The notes beneath the pieces are model-generated. The model did not search any database. It worked only from the letters and a program-made list of their open reading frames with translations, and was not told where the DNA came from. From Candidatus Thiomargarita nelsonii (GTDB lineage: Bacteria; Pseudomonadota; Gammaproteobacteria; Beggiatoales; Beggiatoaceae), in assembly GCA_000785145.2 (NCBI GenBank), contig JSZA02000002.1, positions 1-64,000 on the forward strand: a stretch of DNA of 64,000 nucleotides, in the 5' to 3' direction. The position numbers were made by a program, and so were the translations under genes. Below are positions 56,001 through 64,000 of this stretch, one piece after another (positions within the stretch are counted from its first letter, which is position 1; the number at the start of each line of letters is the position of its first letter).

Positions 56001-56657
56001 AGAAACCCGGGCAGCATCAAGTTCGCCGAGTGAGGAAAGGCAATTTCCCAAATTCATGCGCGTTTTAGCACGCTCGGGTCGCAATTCTGTCTGCTTTTCC
56101 TTGTCAATTAGGGCATCATATTCCTTGAGGGTCTCTTCATAAGCCATCAGGGCTGCCGAAAGGTCGCCGAGTGAGGAAAGGCAGTTCCCTAAATTCATGC
56201 GCGTTCTGGCACGGGGGGGGCGCAATTCGGTGTGCTTTTCTTTATCGATCAAGGTATCATAGTCTTTGAGTGTCTCTTGATAAGCCGTGTGAGCTTTCTC
56301 TATTTCGCCGAGAGAATAAAGGCAGAAACCCAAATTCATGCGTGTTCTGACATAGGAGGACAACAAATCGCTACGCTTTTCTTTGTTAATCAGAAAATGA
56401 TAGTCTTTGAGCGTCTCTTCATAAACATCGCGGGCGGCCTCAAGATTGTTAAGCTCATAAAGGCAATTTCCCAAATTCCTGCGCGTTATGGCACAATCAG
56501 ACCGAAAGTTGGCGCGTCCCTCAGCAATCAAGGCTTCATATTTGCTTAATGCGGCAGTAAATGCTTCGCTGGCTGGTCGAAATTGGGCCTGCTTATAAGC
56601 CTTAAAACCCTTTTCAAACAATGAATCCGCTCGCGCTTCTTTATCTTCTTCAGTCAT
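53016..56657 (-). CDS. TPR-CHAT protease-like protein with 13 near-identical repeats
   Basis: The 1213-aa protein has 13 tandem units with a strict 141-bp period (47 residues), such as ITRMNLGNCLYELGDLEAAR, then EETLKDYDVLIDKEK. These are TPR-like helical hairpins covering about residues 40-660. A linker (about 700-830) leads to a CHAT (caspase HetF-associated TPR) domain near 930-1213. Its catalytic pair is visible: His in GHFGCHS (about residue 1060) and Cys in LSACKTEQ (about 1103). CHAT proteases are known from the Craspase and other bacterial caspase-like systems. The target is unknown here. The start ATG follows AAGGAATAGG. The strong DNA identity of units suggests rapid copy-number change. 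Confidence 0.82.
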   Translation of the reverse strand: MTEEDKEARADSLFEKGFKAYKQAQFRPASEAFTAALSKYEALIAEGRANFRSDCAITRRNLGNCLYELNNLEAARDVYEETLKDYHFLINKEKRSDLLSSYVRTRMNLGFCLYSLGEIEKAHTAYQETLKDYDTLIDKEKHTELRPPRARTRMNLGNCLSSLGDLSAALMAYEETLKEYDALIDKEKQTELRPERAKTRMNLGNCLSSLGELDAARVSYEETLKDYDLLINKENKTELRPARAKTRMNFGIFLKKIGELEAARAAYQETIKNYDTLIEEEKRIDLRPDRARTRMNLGICLKKIGDLEAARSTYEETIKDYDSLINKEKHTELRPSRAITRMNLGNCFYSIGDFKAARNTYEETLKEYERLIDKKKRSNLRPYRAITRMNLGNCLSELGDLDTGRRVYEETLKEYDVLIDKEKRTDLRPYRAITRINLGLGLSELGDLKAARLIYEETLKDYDVLVDKEKRSDLRADRAITRMNLGNCLYESGDIETARRVYEESLKDYDILVDKEKRSDLRTSRAITRLNLGNCLYDLCAIKAGRRVYEETIKEYDVLIDKEKRTDLRADRAIMRMNFGNCLYELDDIKTAISVYEETIKDYDFLINQEKRTDLIPDRAITRMNLGNCLKNIGDFSAAETNYQASLSLLQELQAAGQLFPDAIKMMRVIADWYRNPQRPPYPDKPRAFELAQLGLDWLETFLNLTAKALLLEQNMPLFHLAADLALELNYLEQAYFILERSKSRSLVEQVLRERAELSTQIDEPLRTQYVQLSTRLDEFVKPIVGKTADSCFFVPITRTVKRTQEAQLLQEQAQVEQELDKVRRAIAEQDQAFGEAISPSPLNFEQIARLLPANRLVIAFDQRPDYLHLYAITAQEIHAPLRVELNMQQVTNRVNTFRNNIIRDKCVTETNQMSDWLTSTLGLAVNQLFNMAQPKNTLSNRFGLFSRKGAGNWQEIIFIPHQAWHLLPLHLLKIDGELLVEQYKVRYIPALQILRLLHERKKPAKHGKGCIIANPDGTLPSAQMEGHTIKSCRPDDVLLEGSQASLKTVRQYLETAHHGHFGCHSFFKPNLKAGLKLADGSLEAKELFTRLRLPNPRLVVLSACKTEQPVKPTFADEYMRLISGFLFAGAHSVLAALWQVDDDSTRLLMEDFYQGLAKGLSPILALQRAQEQLKQMPRETVQARLQTQKVMSIKPYEESYYWSGFVLLGDGV

Positions 56658-56964
56658 AGCCTATTCCTTATTTCTTAGCTCTTTTTTTTGAGTATTAGAG
56701 TATATGGGTTAATATTTCGCCGTAATATATTGTATTTTTGGCATAAAATATACTCTATTCAATTTTTATTGACAACTAAAAATAATTTTTTTTTAGTCAA
56801 ATAAAAAAAAAAATAAATAAGCTATTGTTTAATAGATAAGTTAAGGGCAACCATAAAAAATAAAAGGGCAACCATAAAAAATAAAAGGGCAACCATAAAG
56901 GATTGCCCCTACAGAATCCGATGGTTTGTAGGGACAATCCCTTGTGGTTGCCCTTATGGATACC
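56658..56964. other. Gene-free gap with four family D repeats
   Basis: A very AT-rich start (poly-T/A near 56790-56815) is followed by three direct copies of AAGGGCAACCATAAAAAATA or its variant (about 56845-56905), and an inverted copy at 56928-56956 (GTAGGGACAATCCCTTGTGG). No gene is seen. The left part likely carries the promoter of the CHAT gene. Confidence 0.75.
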
Positions 56965-59334
56965 TTAATTTCTCAAAGGTTTTCCTTTTTTCAACATCTG
57001 TTCGATTCGAGCCTGAGTTTTCTTGGTTTTCATCAGAGTAATAAAATGTTCAGTCTCTACCATCGTGTTTGGAGCGACATCACCCCCTGTCATTACCGTT
57101 GCAATTTGGGTCGCAATATTGTAATCGTGTTCAGAGATAAAGTCGCCTTCAAAATAATTCAATAACTGAGCTTGGATAGTCGCACGTCCGCCATCGCCTG
57201 CGACTTTGATAGGCACTTGCCAAGGGGCAGTGTATGAGTTTGCCAGTGCTTTAGCCTCGCTATGGGCAACGTGTAAAATTTCATTTGGATTCATGACAAT
57301 TTTGTCAGCCGCTCGCAAATAACCCATTTCTTTAGCCTCAATCGCACTGGTGGCTACTGTGGCTTTGGCATCTATAGAGGCGCGTAAGGCCATTTCTTTA
57401 CAACCGCCACCGGCGGGTAACACGCCTACGCCAATTTCTACTAATCCAATGTAACTTTCTAAACTGGCTACAACTCGATCACAATGTAAAAGCAGTTCGC
57501 AGCCACCGCCGAGTGCCATGCCATTGACAGCGGCAATTGTTGGTACGGGTCCATGCTTTAAGCGCATAAAGACTTTTTGGAGCTGAACGATGACTTCTTT
57601 GACATTGGGCATATTTTCTTCAAGCTTGGGTAAGTCAGAGACTGTCTCGACCACCTTTTGTTTTAATTTGCCCATTAAGCCCGCTTTTTGCTCCAGTTTA
57701 CCATATTTGGCACTCATTAAAACTTCATACAAATTCGCGCCGGCACAAAACGGGGCCGATTCTTGCCATACAATGAGCGCTTTATGACGGCTTTCAGCGA
57801 TATCCAGTGCTTGACTGATACCCATAATCACGTCATAACTCAGTACGTGCATTTTCGTTTTGAAGCTTAAAATGCCAATGTCTGGCTCTAAACTCCAATA
57901 GCGTATGGCTTCGTTTTCAAAAAGCGTGGTGGGTGCCGATTCGCCAGAGAGCTTGTTGGGATATAATTGTTTTTTGTAAACGGGATGCTTGAAGCTGCTT
58001 ATTTTTTTTTTTTTTTTTTTTTTTTTTGGCCGCTCGGAGCTGACCAAGAGCCTTCATCATCATGTACACCAGTACGATGTGGGTCTAGTGCCCATTCAGG
58101 TATTTTTGTGCCTGATGATAATAGGTGGCCGGCTTTGGCTTCTGATTTGAGATGGTTTGCGATGGTCTGCCAACCAAAATCTTGCCAGATTTCAAAAGGT
58201 CCACGCTCCCAGCCATAGCCCCAGCGCATGGCCAAGTCAATTTCTTTGGCGCTCTTCGCGATGTCGCTCAAGTAATAGGCGCAATAATGGAATAAGTCGC
58301 TGTATAAACAACATAAAAATTTAGCTTGTGGGTTGTCCAGTTTAGCTAAACTTGTGAATTGGTCTGCTTGTTTTAGTGCTTTTTTAACGTCTTCATCTAC
58401 TTGTTTGCGTTTCGCTTTTCTGTACTCACCCTTTTCTACATCAAAAACCCAAATATCAGTGCCTCTTTTTTCATAGATGCCTTTTTTGGTTTTAGTACCA
58501 ATAGCACCGTTTTCTATGAGTTTTTCAATCCAATCAGGCACATAAAAAAAGGCTTTCCACGGTGAGTCAGTGAGAGTGCCCGCAAGTTCTTTGATCACCA
58601 TGGCATAAGTATCCAAACCCACTAAGTCCATTGTCCGATAAGTCGCGGTTTTGGGTCTGCCAATGAGAGAGCCGGTGAGTTCATCGACTAAATCAGGGGG
58701 CAGTTTAAAGTGTTTTGCATGGTGATGTACCGATGCGATTACCGATAAACCCAGGCGAATCTTTGGGTTTAATAACGCCCTTGCCCAGTTTTGTCACAAA
58801 GAAGCCTTCTAAGAATTCGACCACTTTGCTGTCAGTGTCTTGGTGGGCGATGACTTCGAGCAAATACATGTAACGTGGAGGATTAAAAAAGTGTACACCA
58901 AGAAATCTTGGTTTTAACCAGTCTGGTAAATCGGCTGCTAAGTTTTGTAATGGAATGGCAGAAGTATTGGATGCCAAAATGCAAGATTGTTTCAGGTGTG
59001 GCACTATTTTTTGGTATAAATCCAATTTCCATGCAATATTCTCTGATATGGCTTCAATGATAAAGTCACAATCATCAATCAGATCAAGGTGATCATCATA
59101 ATTGGCTTTTTTGATGCGATTGACAAAGGATTTGCTGGCAAATGGTGCCGGTTTTGCTTTGAGTAAATTTTTGACAGCGTTATCAGCCTCAAAATTTTTG
59201 TTTTTTTCATCGCTGACTATGCCAAATAGGAGCACCTCAAATCCTGCATTAGCAAAATGTGCCGCTATTTGTGAGCCCATCACGCCGGTCCCCAAGACGG
59301 CTATTTTTTTGATGGTTCTGAGTTCAATGTCCAT
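56965..59334 (-). pseudogene. 3-hydroxyacyl-CoA dehydrogenase/enoyl-CoA hydratase, broken in two places
   Basis: This was one gene for a fatty-acid beta-oxidation enzyme with an N-terminal dehydrogenase and a C-terminal hydratase. Segment 1 (58705-59334) has the NAD-binding IAVLGTGVMGSQIAAHFANA, SNTSAIPL and SPGFIGNRIG. There it shifts frame: the next frame continues HHHAKHFKLPPDLVDELTGS, and a few codons are lost. Segment 2 (57999-58631) carries the rest of the dehydrogenase. At 58002-58027 a run of 26 T (poly-Lys codons) shifts frame again. Segment 3 (56965-about 57999) is the crotonase domain with CAGANLYE and GMALGGGCELLLHCD. AGGAGG precedes the ATG at 59334. As written it is not functional; the poly-T may be a sequencing or assembly fault. 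Confidence 0.85.
58002..58027. repeat. Homopolymer run of 26 T
   Basis: It lies inside the broken dehydrogenase/hydratase gene and is read as a string of lysines on the minus strand. Its length decides whether the two flanking frames join. Confidence 0.95.
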
Positions 59335-59362
59335 TAGAATGCCTCCTGTTTTTAATTCACTC

Positions 59363-59583
59363 GTCCAAGATAAATCTTGGACTCCTACGAAATGGAGTTA
59401 TTCAATCAGATTAGACGTATCAAATTGCTTAATAGCACCCATTGTTACCTGCTCAAACAATCTAAAGCTTTTTACCAGTTGATATGAGGGGATGCCTTCC
59501 TCATAAGATAGAAAATATTTTTCGGGTTCCCACGCGCCGGCGCGTGGGAACGAGAAAAAGGAGTCCAAGATTTATCTTGGACG
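59363..59583. repeat. Family B and C repeats between the beta-oxidation pseudogenes
   Basis: Family B palindromes at 59363-59385 and 59560-59583, plus a family C-like unit GTTCCCACGCGCCGGCGCGTGG at about 59526-59556. A 41-codon open stretch on the minus strand between them is listed separately. Confidence 0.82.
59398..59523 (-). pseudogene. Possible 3' remnant of an unrecognised gene
   Basis: A frame without its own start reads EKYFLSYEEGIPSYQLVKSF, then RLFEQVTMGAIKQF, and stops at TAA. It begins directly at a family C repeat. Its composition looks protein-like, unlike the other gaps. It may be the tail of a gene truncated by the repeat. I do not recognise the family. Confidence 0.3.
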
Positions 59584-59592
59584 TCCTACCAA

Positions 59593-60904
59593 TCAATAAT
59601 TCTCACCTTTAAACTCATCAACCGAAATCACTTGTTCAACAAGCTTTTTAGCAGCCACATATTGTTCACGCTCATCAGGCGTAATCAACTGAGCTAAGCG
59701 ATCAAACCACGCTTGTTCATCTTCTAAAAGAGACTTTTTATACCCAGCCTTTTTAATTCTCTTTTCGATCTCATCAACAAATGGCATTTGGGCATAAGCA
59801 TCCAACAATATGCGTATGGACTCATCCTTTTCACTTGGAATATAGCACCAAGTTATCAACTTTTGTCTCGTCTTAGAATCATTCAATAATAACCTAGCCA
59901 CCTTATAGCTAAGCGCATGAGAAGGTAATCTCGGTTTCATCGGCAAAAAAGCCACTCTCATGATGCTACCAAAAAACGGCAGATTTTCAGTCACATTCAC
60001 AAGTGCCTGATAGCTCTGATAAAGCATAGACTGACAAATCCAATCGACCAAAATCACCCAACAAATGCTCAGGATCAAAAGCATGAAAAGCCAACCCTAA
60101 CAGAGTAGCCACTGGTGCTAAAGTGATATAACGCTTTTCCCAATTGAGCTTCAATCCCAAAACCCCCTTATCCTTGCAAACGACACCCGCATCAGAGCCA
60201 GCCGCCGGCGCCGTCAGAGCAAAACCGGGAATTTCTTCAGCCCTTGCCAAACGTGGCAAATAATAATCTTTTTGGGCATCCGTCCCATAATTTTTAATTA
60301 ACTTAGCAGGACCTAAAGAATTAGGTACCATCACCGTGACAGCAGCAGTCACACTCCGACTGGATATCCGGCAAACAACCGCCGCATGTGCCAGTTCAGA
60401 AAAACCTAAGCCGCCATATTCACTAGGAATCACCATACCAAAAAATTTATGCTGCTTGATATAATCCCAAGTTGCCTGACTTAAATCCTTATCCTTATGA
60501 TTAACTTGCCAATCATCAATCAAAGCACATAAAGTATTAGTTTCATTATCCAGAAAGGCTTGTTCTGTTGAACTTAAATTTGGTTTTGGAGAATTCAACA
60601 ATAACGACCAATCAGGAAAACCCCGAAACAATTCGGCTTCCCACCAAACGCTACCCGAATCGTTGGCTTCTCGTTCAGTCTCACTCATAGGCGGCAAGAT
60701 ATTTTTGAGCAAATGAAAAGCCGGAAAAGAGACTAAATATCGACGAATTGGGGGTAGCGACACTGGCACAAATAAGCCAAACACGACTAAACCCGTTTCC
60801 CAACTAAACCAACCAGCCATCGCATGTGCTAATAACATTATAGCAAACCCAATTATCCAGACTAATAGGCTCAAAGAAGTTCTGGCTAATAATAGCAAAA
60901 TCAA
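59593..60904 (-). pseudogene. fadE: Long-chain acyl-CoA dehydrogenase FadE with a large internal deletion
   Basis: The N-terminal part (59987-60904) has the two membrane helices and the FadE text MPPMSETEREA, VPNSLGPAKLIKNYGTDAQK, FALTAPAAGSDAG and NWEKRYITLAPVATLLGLAF, ending near HLLGDFG. The C-terminal part (59593-about 60060) has LYQSYQALVNVTENLP, LSYKVARLLLND and ITPDEREQYVAAKKLV. Compared with the about 814 aa of E. coli FadE, roughly 430 residues between them are gone, including the flavin and catalytic core. The frame shifts at the join (60040-60060). The TTG at 60904 has no ribosome-binding site. GAGGAGGG lies about 45 bases further upstream, but no ATG, GTG or TTG follows it closely in frame. 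Confidence 0.85.
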
Positions 60905-60933
60905 AAATAGAGCAATGACGTGTATTAAAATGT

Positions 60934-61513
60934 TTATTTTGCTCCCTCCTCATTTTCAATCATAATCATTTCAAAACATTCATCAGCACTATTACAAATG
61001 CCAACGCCTTGGCAAAATACGATATGGAAATAAAAATCTGGCTAGATCAAATAACTGACGCATATCATATTCACGCCCGAGTTGTTCTAAACTATGCTTA
61101 ACCACAGCATTCGCATCATCACTCGTCAACCCCCTTGGGCGGCAAACTCTTATATTATCTTTTGCATAACTATAAAGAGGGCTTAAAACCATGCCATCCC
61201 CAAGCAAGCCTTCTACAACATATTTTTCCTTTTCATCTTTTATCCCCTGCCCTATTAACAGTTGACGTAAATTATCATTTTTCAGCTCAGATAAAGAACC
61301 CACATAAAGAGCTGAATGACTCCATTGACTTTGAGTGATAAATTTTATAACCTGACCTATTTTGGTCCTACCTTCAACCAATATGACATCAGCCAATTTC
61401 ATTTCATTGGTGAGCGCCTCAAAATTACTGAGGGGAATATCCGGTGGCGGCTCTTCTTTCAATAACCATTGATTAATTATATTTTCTATTTTTAAAATAA
61501 AATTAATTGACAT
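60934..61513 (-). pseudogene. YiiX-like permuted-papain (peptidase C92) protein, frameshifted near its end
   Basis: The 173-aa frame has LADVILVEGRTKIGQVIKFI, then SQWSHSALYVG with the His, VVEGLLGDG and VCRPRGLTSDDANAV...GREYD, which match permuted NlpC/P60-like (YiiX/YaeF) enzymes. It ends early with LPRRWHL. In the next frame the sequence continues ICNSADECFEMIMIENEEGAK, where ICNS could be the catalytic-Cys block of the family. A short deletion near 60998-61006 would explain it. If so, the present protein lacks the catalytic Cys. Confidence 0.6.
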
Positions 61514-61661
61514 ATTTAATCCTTAGTGGTATAAAACTAACTAACCACTCATTAAATTATTTAAATTATTAATTAGTTGTACTAATAACAAAAAAAACAT
61601 CCGTCATCTACACTTAAAGTGTAGCAGTTAAAAACGATTTTTCCCGGAGCCCAAAAAAAAT

Positions 61662-63002
61662 ATGGACCAAACAGTCTTCAATCTCCAAAAGCAGATTTAC
61701 AAAGCGAGACAAACGAGTTGCACAAAAAAAGCTAAAAGCTTAATAAAGCTACTTTATGGCTCTTCATCTGCTATTTTACTTGCAATAGCCCAAGTCACCC
61801 AAGATGCACAAGAACAATCGCGTCTGGCAAACAAACTGATAGAACATAGCAACAGGGACTGGCGTGGTTATAAAGCCCACCCTATCATAAAATATTATAA
61901 ACCCATCAAAAAAGGAGAAAAACGTCAGCTTGTACTTCCAAGCTTGGACGACAAAGTCATCCAGCACCTCGTCAAATTTGCTTTAGAGCCATACTATGAA
62001 GGCAAATTTGAAGCCAGTCATTTCAGTTTTAGACCCGGAATGGGAATCTATGACGCAATCAACTCCATATTTCAGTCACTGTCCAAAAAACCTAAATGGG
62101 TGCTTAAGGCTCGCATTGAAGGATTTTTCGACAATTTAAACCACGAATTTCTTTTAAAGAGTATTCCTGACAAGACCTCGAAACAACTGATCAAGAAATG
62201 GTTAAAAGTGGGTTATCTGGACAACAAGCACTTAGAACCAACAACCAGCCCGCAATATGGAATAATCAGTCCACTAATAGCCAACAGAGTGTTGGATGGC
62301 ATGGAAAGATATTTGAAAGCAGAAATCGAAAAAGTCTTTTCCGATGCCAGCACCTTAAAAGTGATTCGATATAGCTGTGATTTTCTCGTTATTCATGAGG
62401 ATAACCAGATAATCTTACAATGCCAAGAACTGCTCAAAAAATGGTTAGGTAACAGGGGCATAACACAACTCAATACTCAAGTGGTACAATCAACAGAAAA
62501 CTTTGATTTTCTGACTTACAATATCCAATTCTACGCGGAGAGAAGGATGAATCCTCACTACAAGAGGCAACTCATCTCACAGGGCAAATACAAAAAAGAA
62601 TTCCTAAATATAAGACCCTCAGCAAGTGCCATAAAGAAACACCGGGACGCTATACGGGAAGTATTCGACAAAATGAAAGCGGCGCCACAAGAAGCCCTGA
62701 TTAGAAGACTCAACCCGATTATCAGAGCATGGGCTCATGAATACCAACATGTCACATCCCCTGATACATTCTCTAAGCTAGACTATTGGCTATGGGAAAA
62801 ATTGTGGAAATGGTCCAAACGCAGACACCCAAATAAGGGATCAGGCTGGGTAAAAGCGAAATATTTCACAAAAACAGAAAGAAAGTCATCGGACTTTATG
62901 ATTGATAAACAAAGGATACATTGGTATGGCATGGTCAAAACCAGCCCTTATCAAAACCCTCTCGCAGGAAAGTCTTACTACGACTCAGAAACTGATCCTT
63001 AA
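61662..63002 (+). CDS. Group II intron maturase-like protein with degraded reverse-transcriptase active site
   Basis: The 446-aa ORF is intact and clearly related to the maturase at 24.5 kb: QKQIYKARQ, FRPGMGIYDAI, GFFDNLNHEFLL, GIISPLIANRVLD, NFDFLTYNIQFY. The catalytic residues are altered. WVLDADI became WVLKARI (both Asp lost), YADD became YSCD (one of two Asp lost), and the PQGG motif became PQYG. The N-terminal about 70 residues and the HNH domain of intron maturases are absent, and I see no domain V-like hairpin or GTGCGAC near it. An open frame of this length despite these losses suggests a maturase-like or other non-polymerase role under selection. A recent decay without stops is the alternative. 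A GGAG lies 13 bases before the ATG. Confidence 0.8.
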   Translation: MDQTVFNLQKQIYKARQTSCTKKAKSLIKLLYGSSSAILLAIAQVTQDAQEQSRLANKLIEHSNRDWRGYKAHPIIKYYKPIKKGEKRQLVLPSLDDKVIQHLVKFALEPYYEGKFEASHFSFRPGMGIYDAINSIFQSLSKKPKWVLKARIEGFFDNLNHEFLLKSIPDKTSKQLIKKWLKVGYLDNKHLEPTTSPQYGIISPLIANRVLDGMERYLKAEIEKVFSDASTLKVIRYSCDFLVIHEDNQIILQCQELLKKWLGNRGITQLNTQVVQSTENFDFLTYNIQFYAERRMNPHYKRQLISQGKYKKEFLNIRPSASAIKKHRDAIREVFDKMKAAPQEALIRRLNPIIRAWAHEYQHVTSPDTFSKLDYWLWEKLWKWSKRRHPNKGSGWVKAKYFTKTERKSSDFMIDKQRIHWYGMVKTSPYQNPLAGKSYYDSETDP

Positions 63003-63034
63003 CTATAGTTTTTCAGATAAATAATTTTACAAAG

Positions 63035-63187
63035 GGCAACCATAAAGGATTGCCCCTACAAACGAATATTGTATGTAGGGGCAATGCCCTAGTGGTTGCC
63101 CAGAGCGTAATTATTTCACAAAGGGCAACCATTTCTCGTTCCCACGCGAGGCAAAGGAATGCCTGCCAGGACGCTCCCGCGTCCTGC
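63035..63187. repeat. Family D and C repeats after the maturase-like gene
   Basis: AAGGGCAACCATAAAGGATT with GCCCCTAC (about 63035-63060), the inverted GTAGGGGCAATGCCCTAGTG (about 63076-63102), a third partial copy and then a family C unit (TCGTTCCCACGCGAGGCAAA, about 63133-63187) follow each other. Confidence 0.85.
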
Positions 63188-63192
63188 AATAA

Positions 63193-64000
63193 TTAATCAA
63201 CATGCGTTTGCAACCACATCTCCAACAACGCCAAATGCCACAACTTACTCCCTTGCAAAGGCGTCATATACTGCTCAGGCGTAGTCAACAAATTATCAAT
63301 ATAATCTTCTTGAAATAATTGACGCTGACGACAAGCATCAGAATTTAACACATCACACATAAATTTCAAAAAAGGACCACGCACATACTTTAAAGCGGGC
63401 ACAGGAAAATACCCTTTAGGACGATCTATCACCGCCGCCGGCAACAAATCACGCGCAATCGCTTTAAGCGGATATTTACCATTTTCCTTCAATTTCAAAT
63501 CGGGCGGCATTGAGGCAGCCAACTCAACTAAACCATGATCTAAAAAAGGCACCCGTGCCTCTAAGCCCCACGCCATCGTCATATTATCCACCCGCTTCAC
63601 CGGATCATCGACAATTAAAGTCGTCACATCCATACGAAGCACCTTATCTAAAAAAGTCTCCGCTCCCTCTTGTGCCAACAATTCAGCCACCGTTTGAGAA
63701 GTATAATCCTCCCCCTGATAATCAGGATGAACCGTTTTTAAAAACTCCTCATGGGAACGATCAAAGTAATACTTTTTAAAACGAACTAAATCACTACCTT
63801 GTGCCGCCTGCATCAGCGGATACCAAAAATAGCCCCCAAAAACCTCATCCGCCCCCTGCCCACTTTGCACCACCTTCACCCTTTGCGACACCTGCTCCGC
63901 TAACAAATAAAATGCCACAGCATCTTGTCCCACCATCGGCTCCGACATAGCAGCAATAGCCTCCGGTAAGCGCGTTAAAACCTGCTCATTGGGAATAGTA
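63193..64000 (-). CDS. Asparagine synthase-family amidotransferase, partial (likely NAGGN amidotransferase)
   Basis: Only the C-terminal synthetase part is in the window; the gene continues past the right edge. The frame stays open from the Met at 63948 to the edge. Motifs are VVQSGQGADEVFGGY (ATP pyrophosphatase-type SGGxGxDE loop), RVDNMTMAWGLEARVPFLDH and the C-terminal KGYFPVPALKYV. The segments AMSEPMVGQDAVAFYLL and DEVFGGYFWYP resemble, from memory, N-acetylglutaminylglutamine amidotransferases of the osmoprotectant pathway rather than AsnB. The N-terminal glutaminase domain is not visible, so this remains an inference. Confidence 0.75.
   Translation of the reverse strand, partial: TIPNEQVLTRLPEAIAAMSEPMVGQDAVAFYLLAEQVSQRVKVVQSGQGADEVFGGYFWYPLMQAAQGSDLVRFKKYYFDRSHEEFLKTVHPDYQGEDYTSQTVAELLAQEGAETFLDKVLRMDVTTLIVDDPVKRVDNMTMAWGLEARVPFLDHGLVELAASMPPDLKLKENGKYPLKAIARDLLPAAVIDRPKGYFPVPALKYVRGPFLKFMCDVLNSDACRQRQLFQEDYIDNLLTTPEQYMTPLQGSKLWHLALLEMWLQTHVD

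Noticed and set aside
53016..56657. Regular 141-bp repeats as a possible CRISPR-like array
   Set aside because: The repeats are coding, in frame and without unique spacers; they form TPR units of the CHAT protein.
61662..63002. Retron or diversity-generating retroelement
   Set aside because: The RT is of the LtrA/maturase type. I see no msr/msd-like inverted repeat, no template/variable repeat pair and an altered active site.

Overview
The window looks like part of a chromosome of a gammaproteobacterium, probably from the large sulfur bacteria (Beggiatoaceae/Thiotrichales). That placement is inference. It rests on the gene set (aceE-aceF, clpS-clpA, glmU, a WaaG/WaaP/WaaQ/WaaL lipopolysaccharide-core locus, FadE, a FimV-like module, a CHAT protein, a NAGGN-type amidotransferase) and on the very high density of short palindromic repeats. 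I see no tRNA, rRNA or CRISPR array.

Layout. 0-4 kb: pyruvate dehydrogenase E2 and E1 (minus strand). 4.3-6.6 kb: a secreted alpha/beta hydrolase, a membrane-anchored coiled-coil protein and a DiaA/GmhA-type SIS protein. 6.8-8.4 kb: a coupled pair of an ABC-type ATPase and a small TOPRIM-like protein, a candidate defence module. 8.6-12 kb: galE, a duplicated phosphatase gene with a galE fragment trapped between the copies, and hemW. 12-15.6 kb: a RusA-like protein, an unknown protein and a VWA (NorD/CbbO-like) protein. 15.8-19.6 kb: engB, a CDF metal transporter, a shortened AlbA-type ATPase-like protein and a Panacea-type toxin-antitoxin pair. 19.9-23 kb: clpA, clpS and an RDD protein. 23-26.5 kb: an internally deleted IS607 recombinase and a group II intron with a frameshifted maturase. 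26.5-30.4 kb: a CsgG/HfaB-like lipoprotein with three secreted Asn/Gly-rich repeat proteins, which looks like a curli or holdfast-type surface-fibre locus. 30.8-34.4 kb: a repeat lipoprotein and an unusual chimeric protein. 34.5-37.3 kb: glmU and a CorC/HlyC-type protein. 37.5-45.6 kb: the LPS core/O-antigen locus, with a VapC-type toxin-antitoxin pair inside it. 45.9-51.7 kb: coiled-coil repeat genes, a DUF302 protein, and a methyltransferase gene split by a TnpB-related element. 51.8-56.7 kb: purK and a 13-repeat TPR-CHAT protein. 57-61.5 kb: decayed beta-oxidation genes (3-hydroxyacyl-CoA dehydrogenase/enoyl-CoA hydratase and fadE) and a frameshifted permuted-papain protein. 61.7-63 kb: an intact reverse-transcriptase-like ORF whose catalytic aspartates are mostly gone. 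63.2 kb to the edge: a partial amidotransferase.

Two themes run through the window. First, at least seven families of short palindromes fill the gaps between genes. Some are nested in one another with terminal inverted repeats like MITEs, one lies in frame inside a gene, and some supply the stop codon of the gene before them. Second, several genes lack an internal block exactly where a conserved domain should continue, with or without a frameshift. This could be real genome decay by short-homology deletion, or an artefact of amplification or assembly. Reads spanning the junctions would decide.

The most interesting candidates for undescribed biology are the catalytically degraded but open reverse-transcriptase ORF, the CsgG/HfaB-DUF4384 surface-fibre locus, the TnpB-related element with its structured 3' RNA, the ATPase/TOPRIM-like pair, and the chimera of macroglobulin-like, FimV-like and T2SS-E N-terminal domains.
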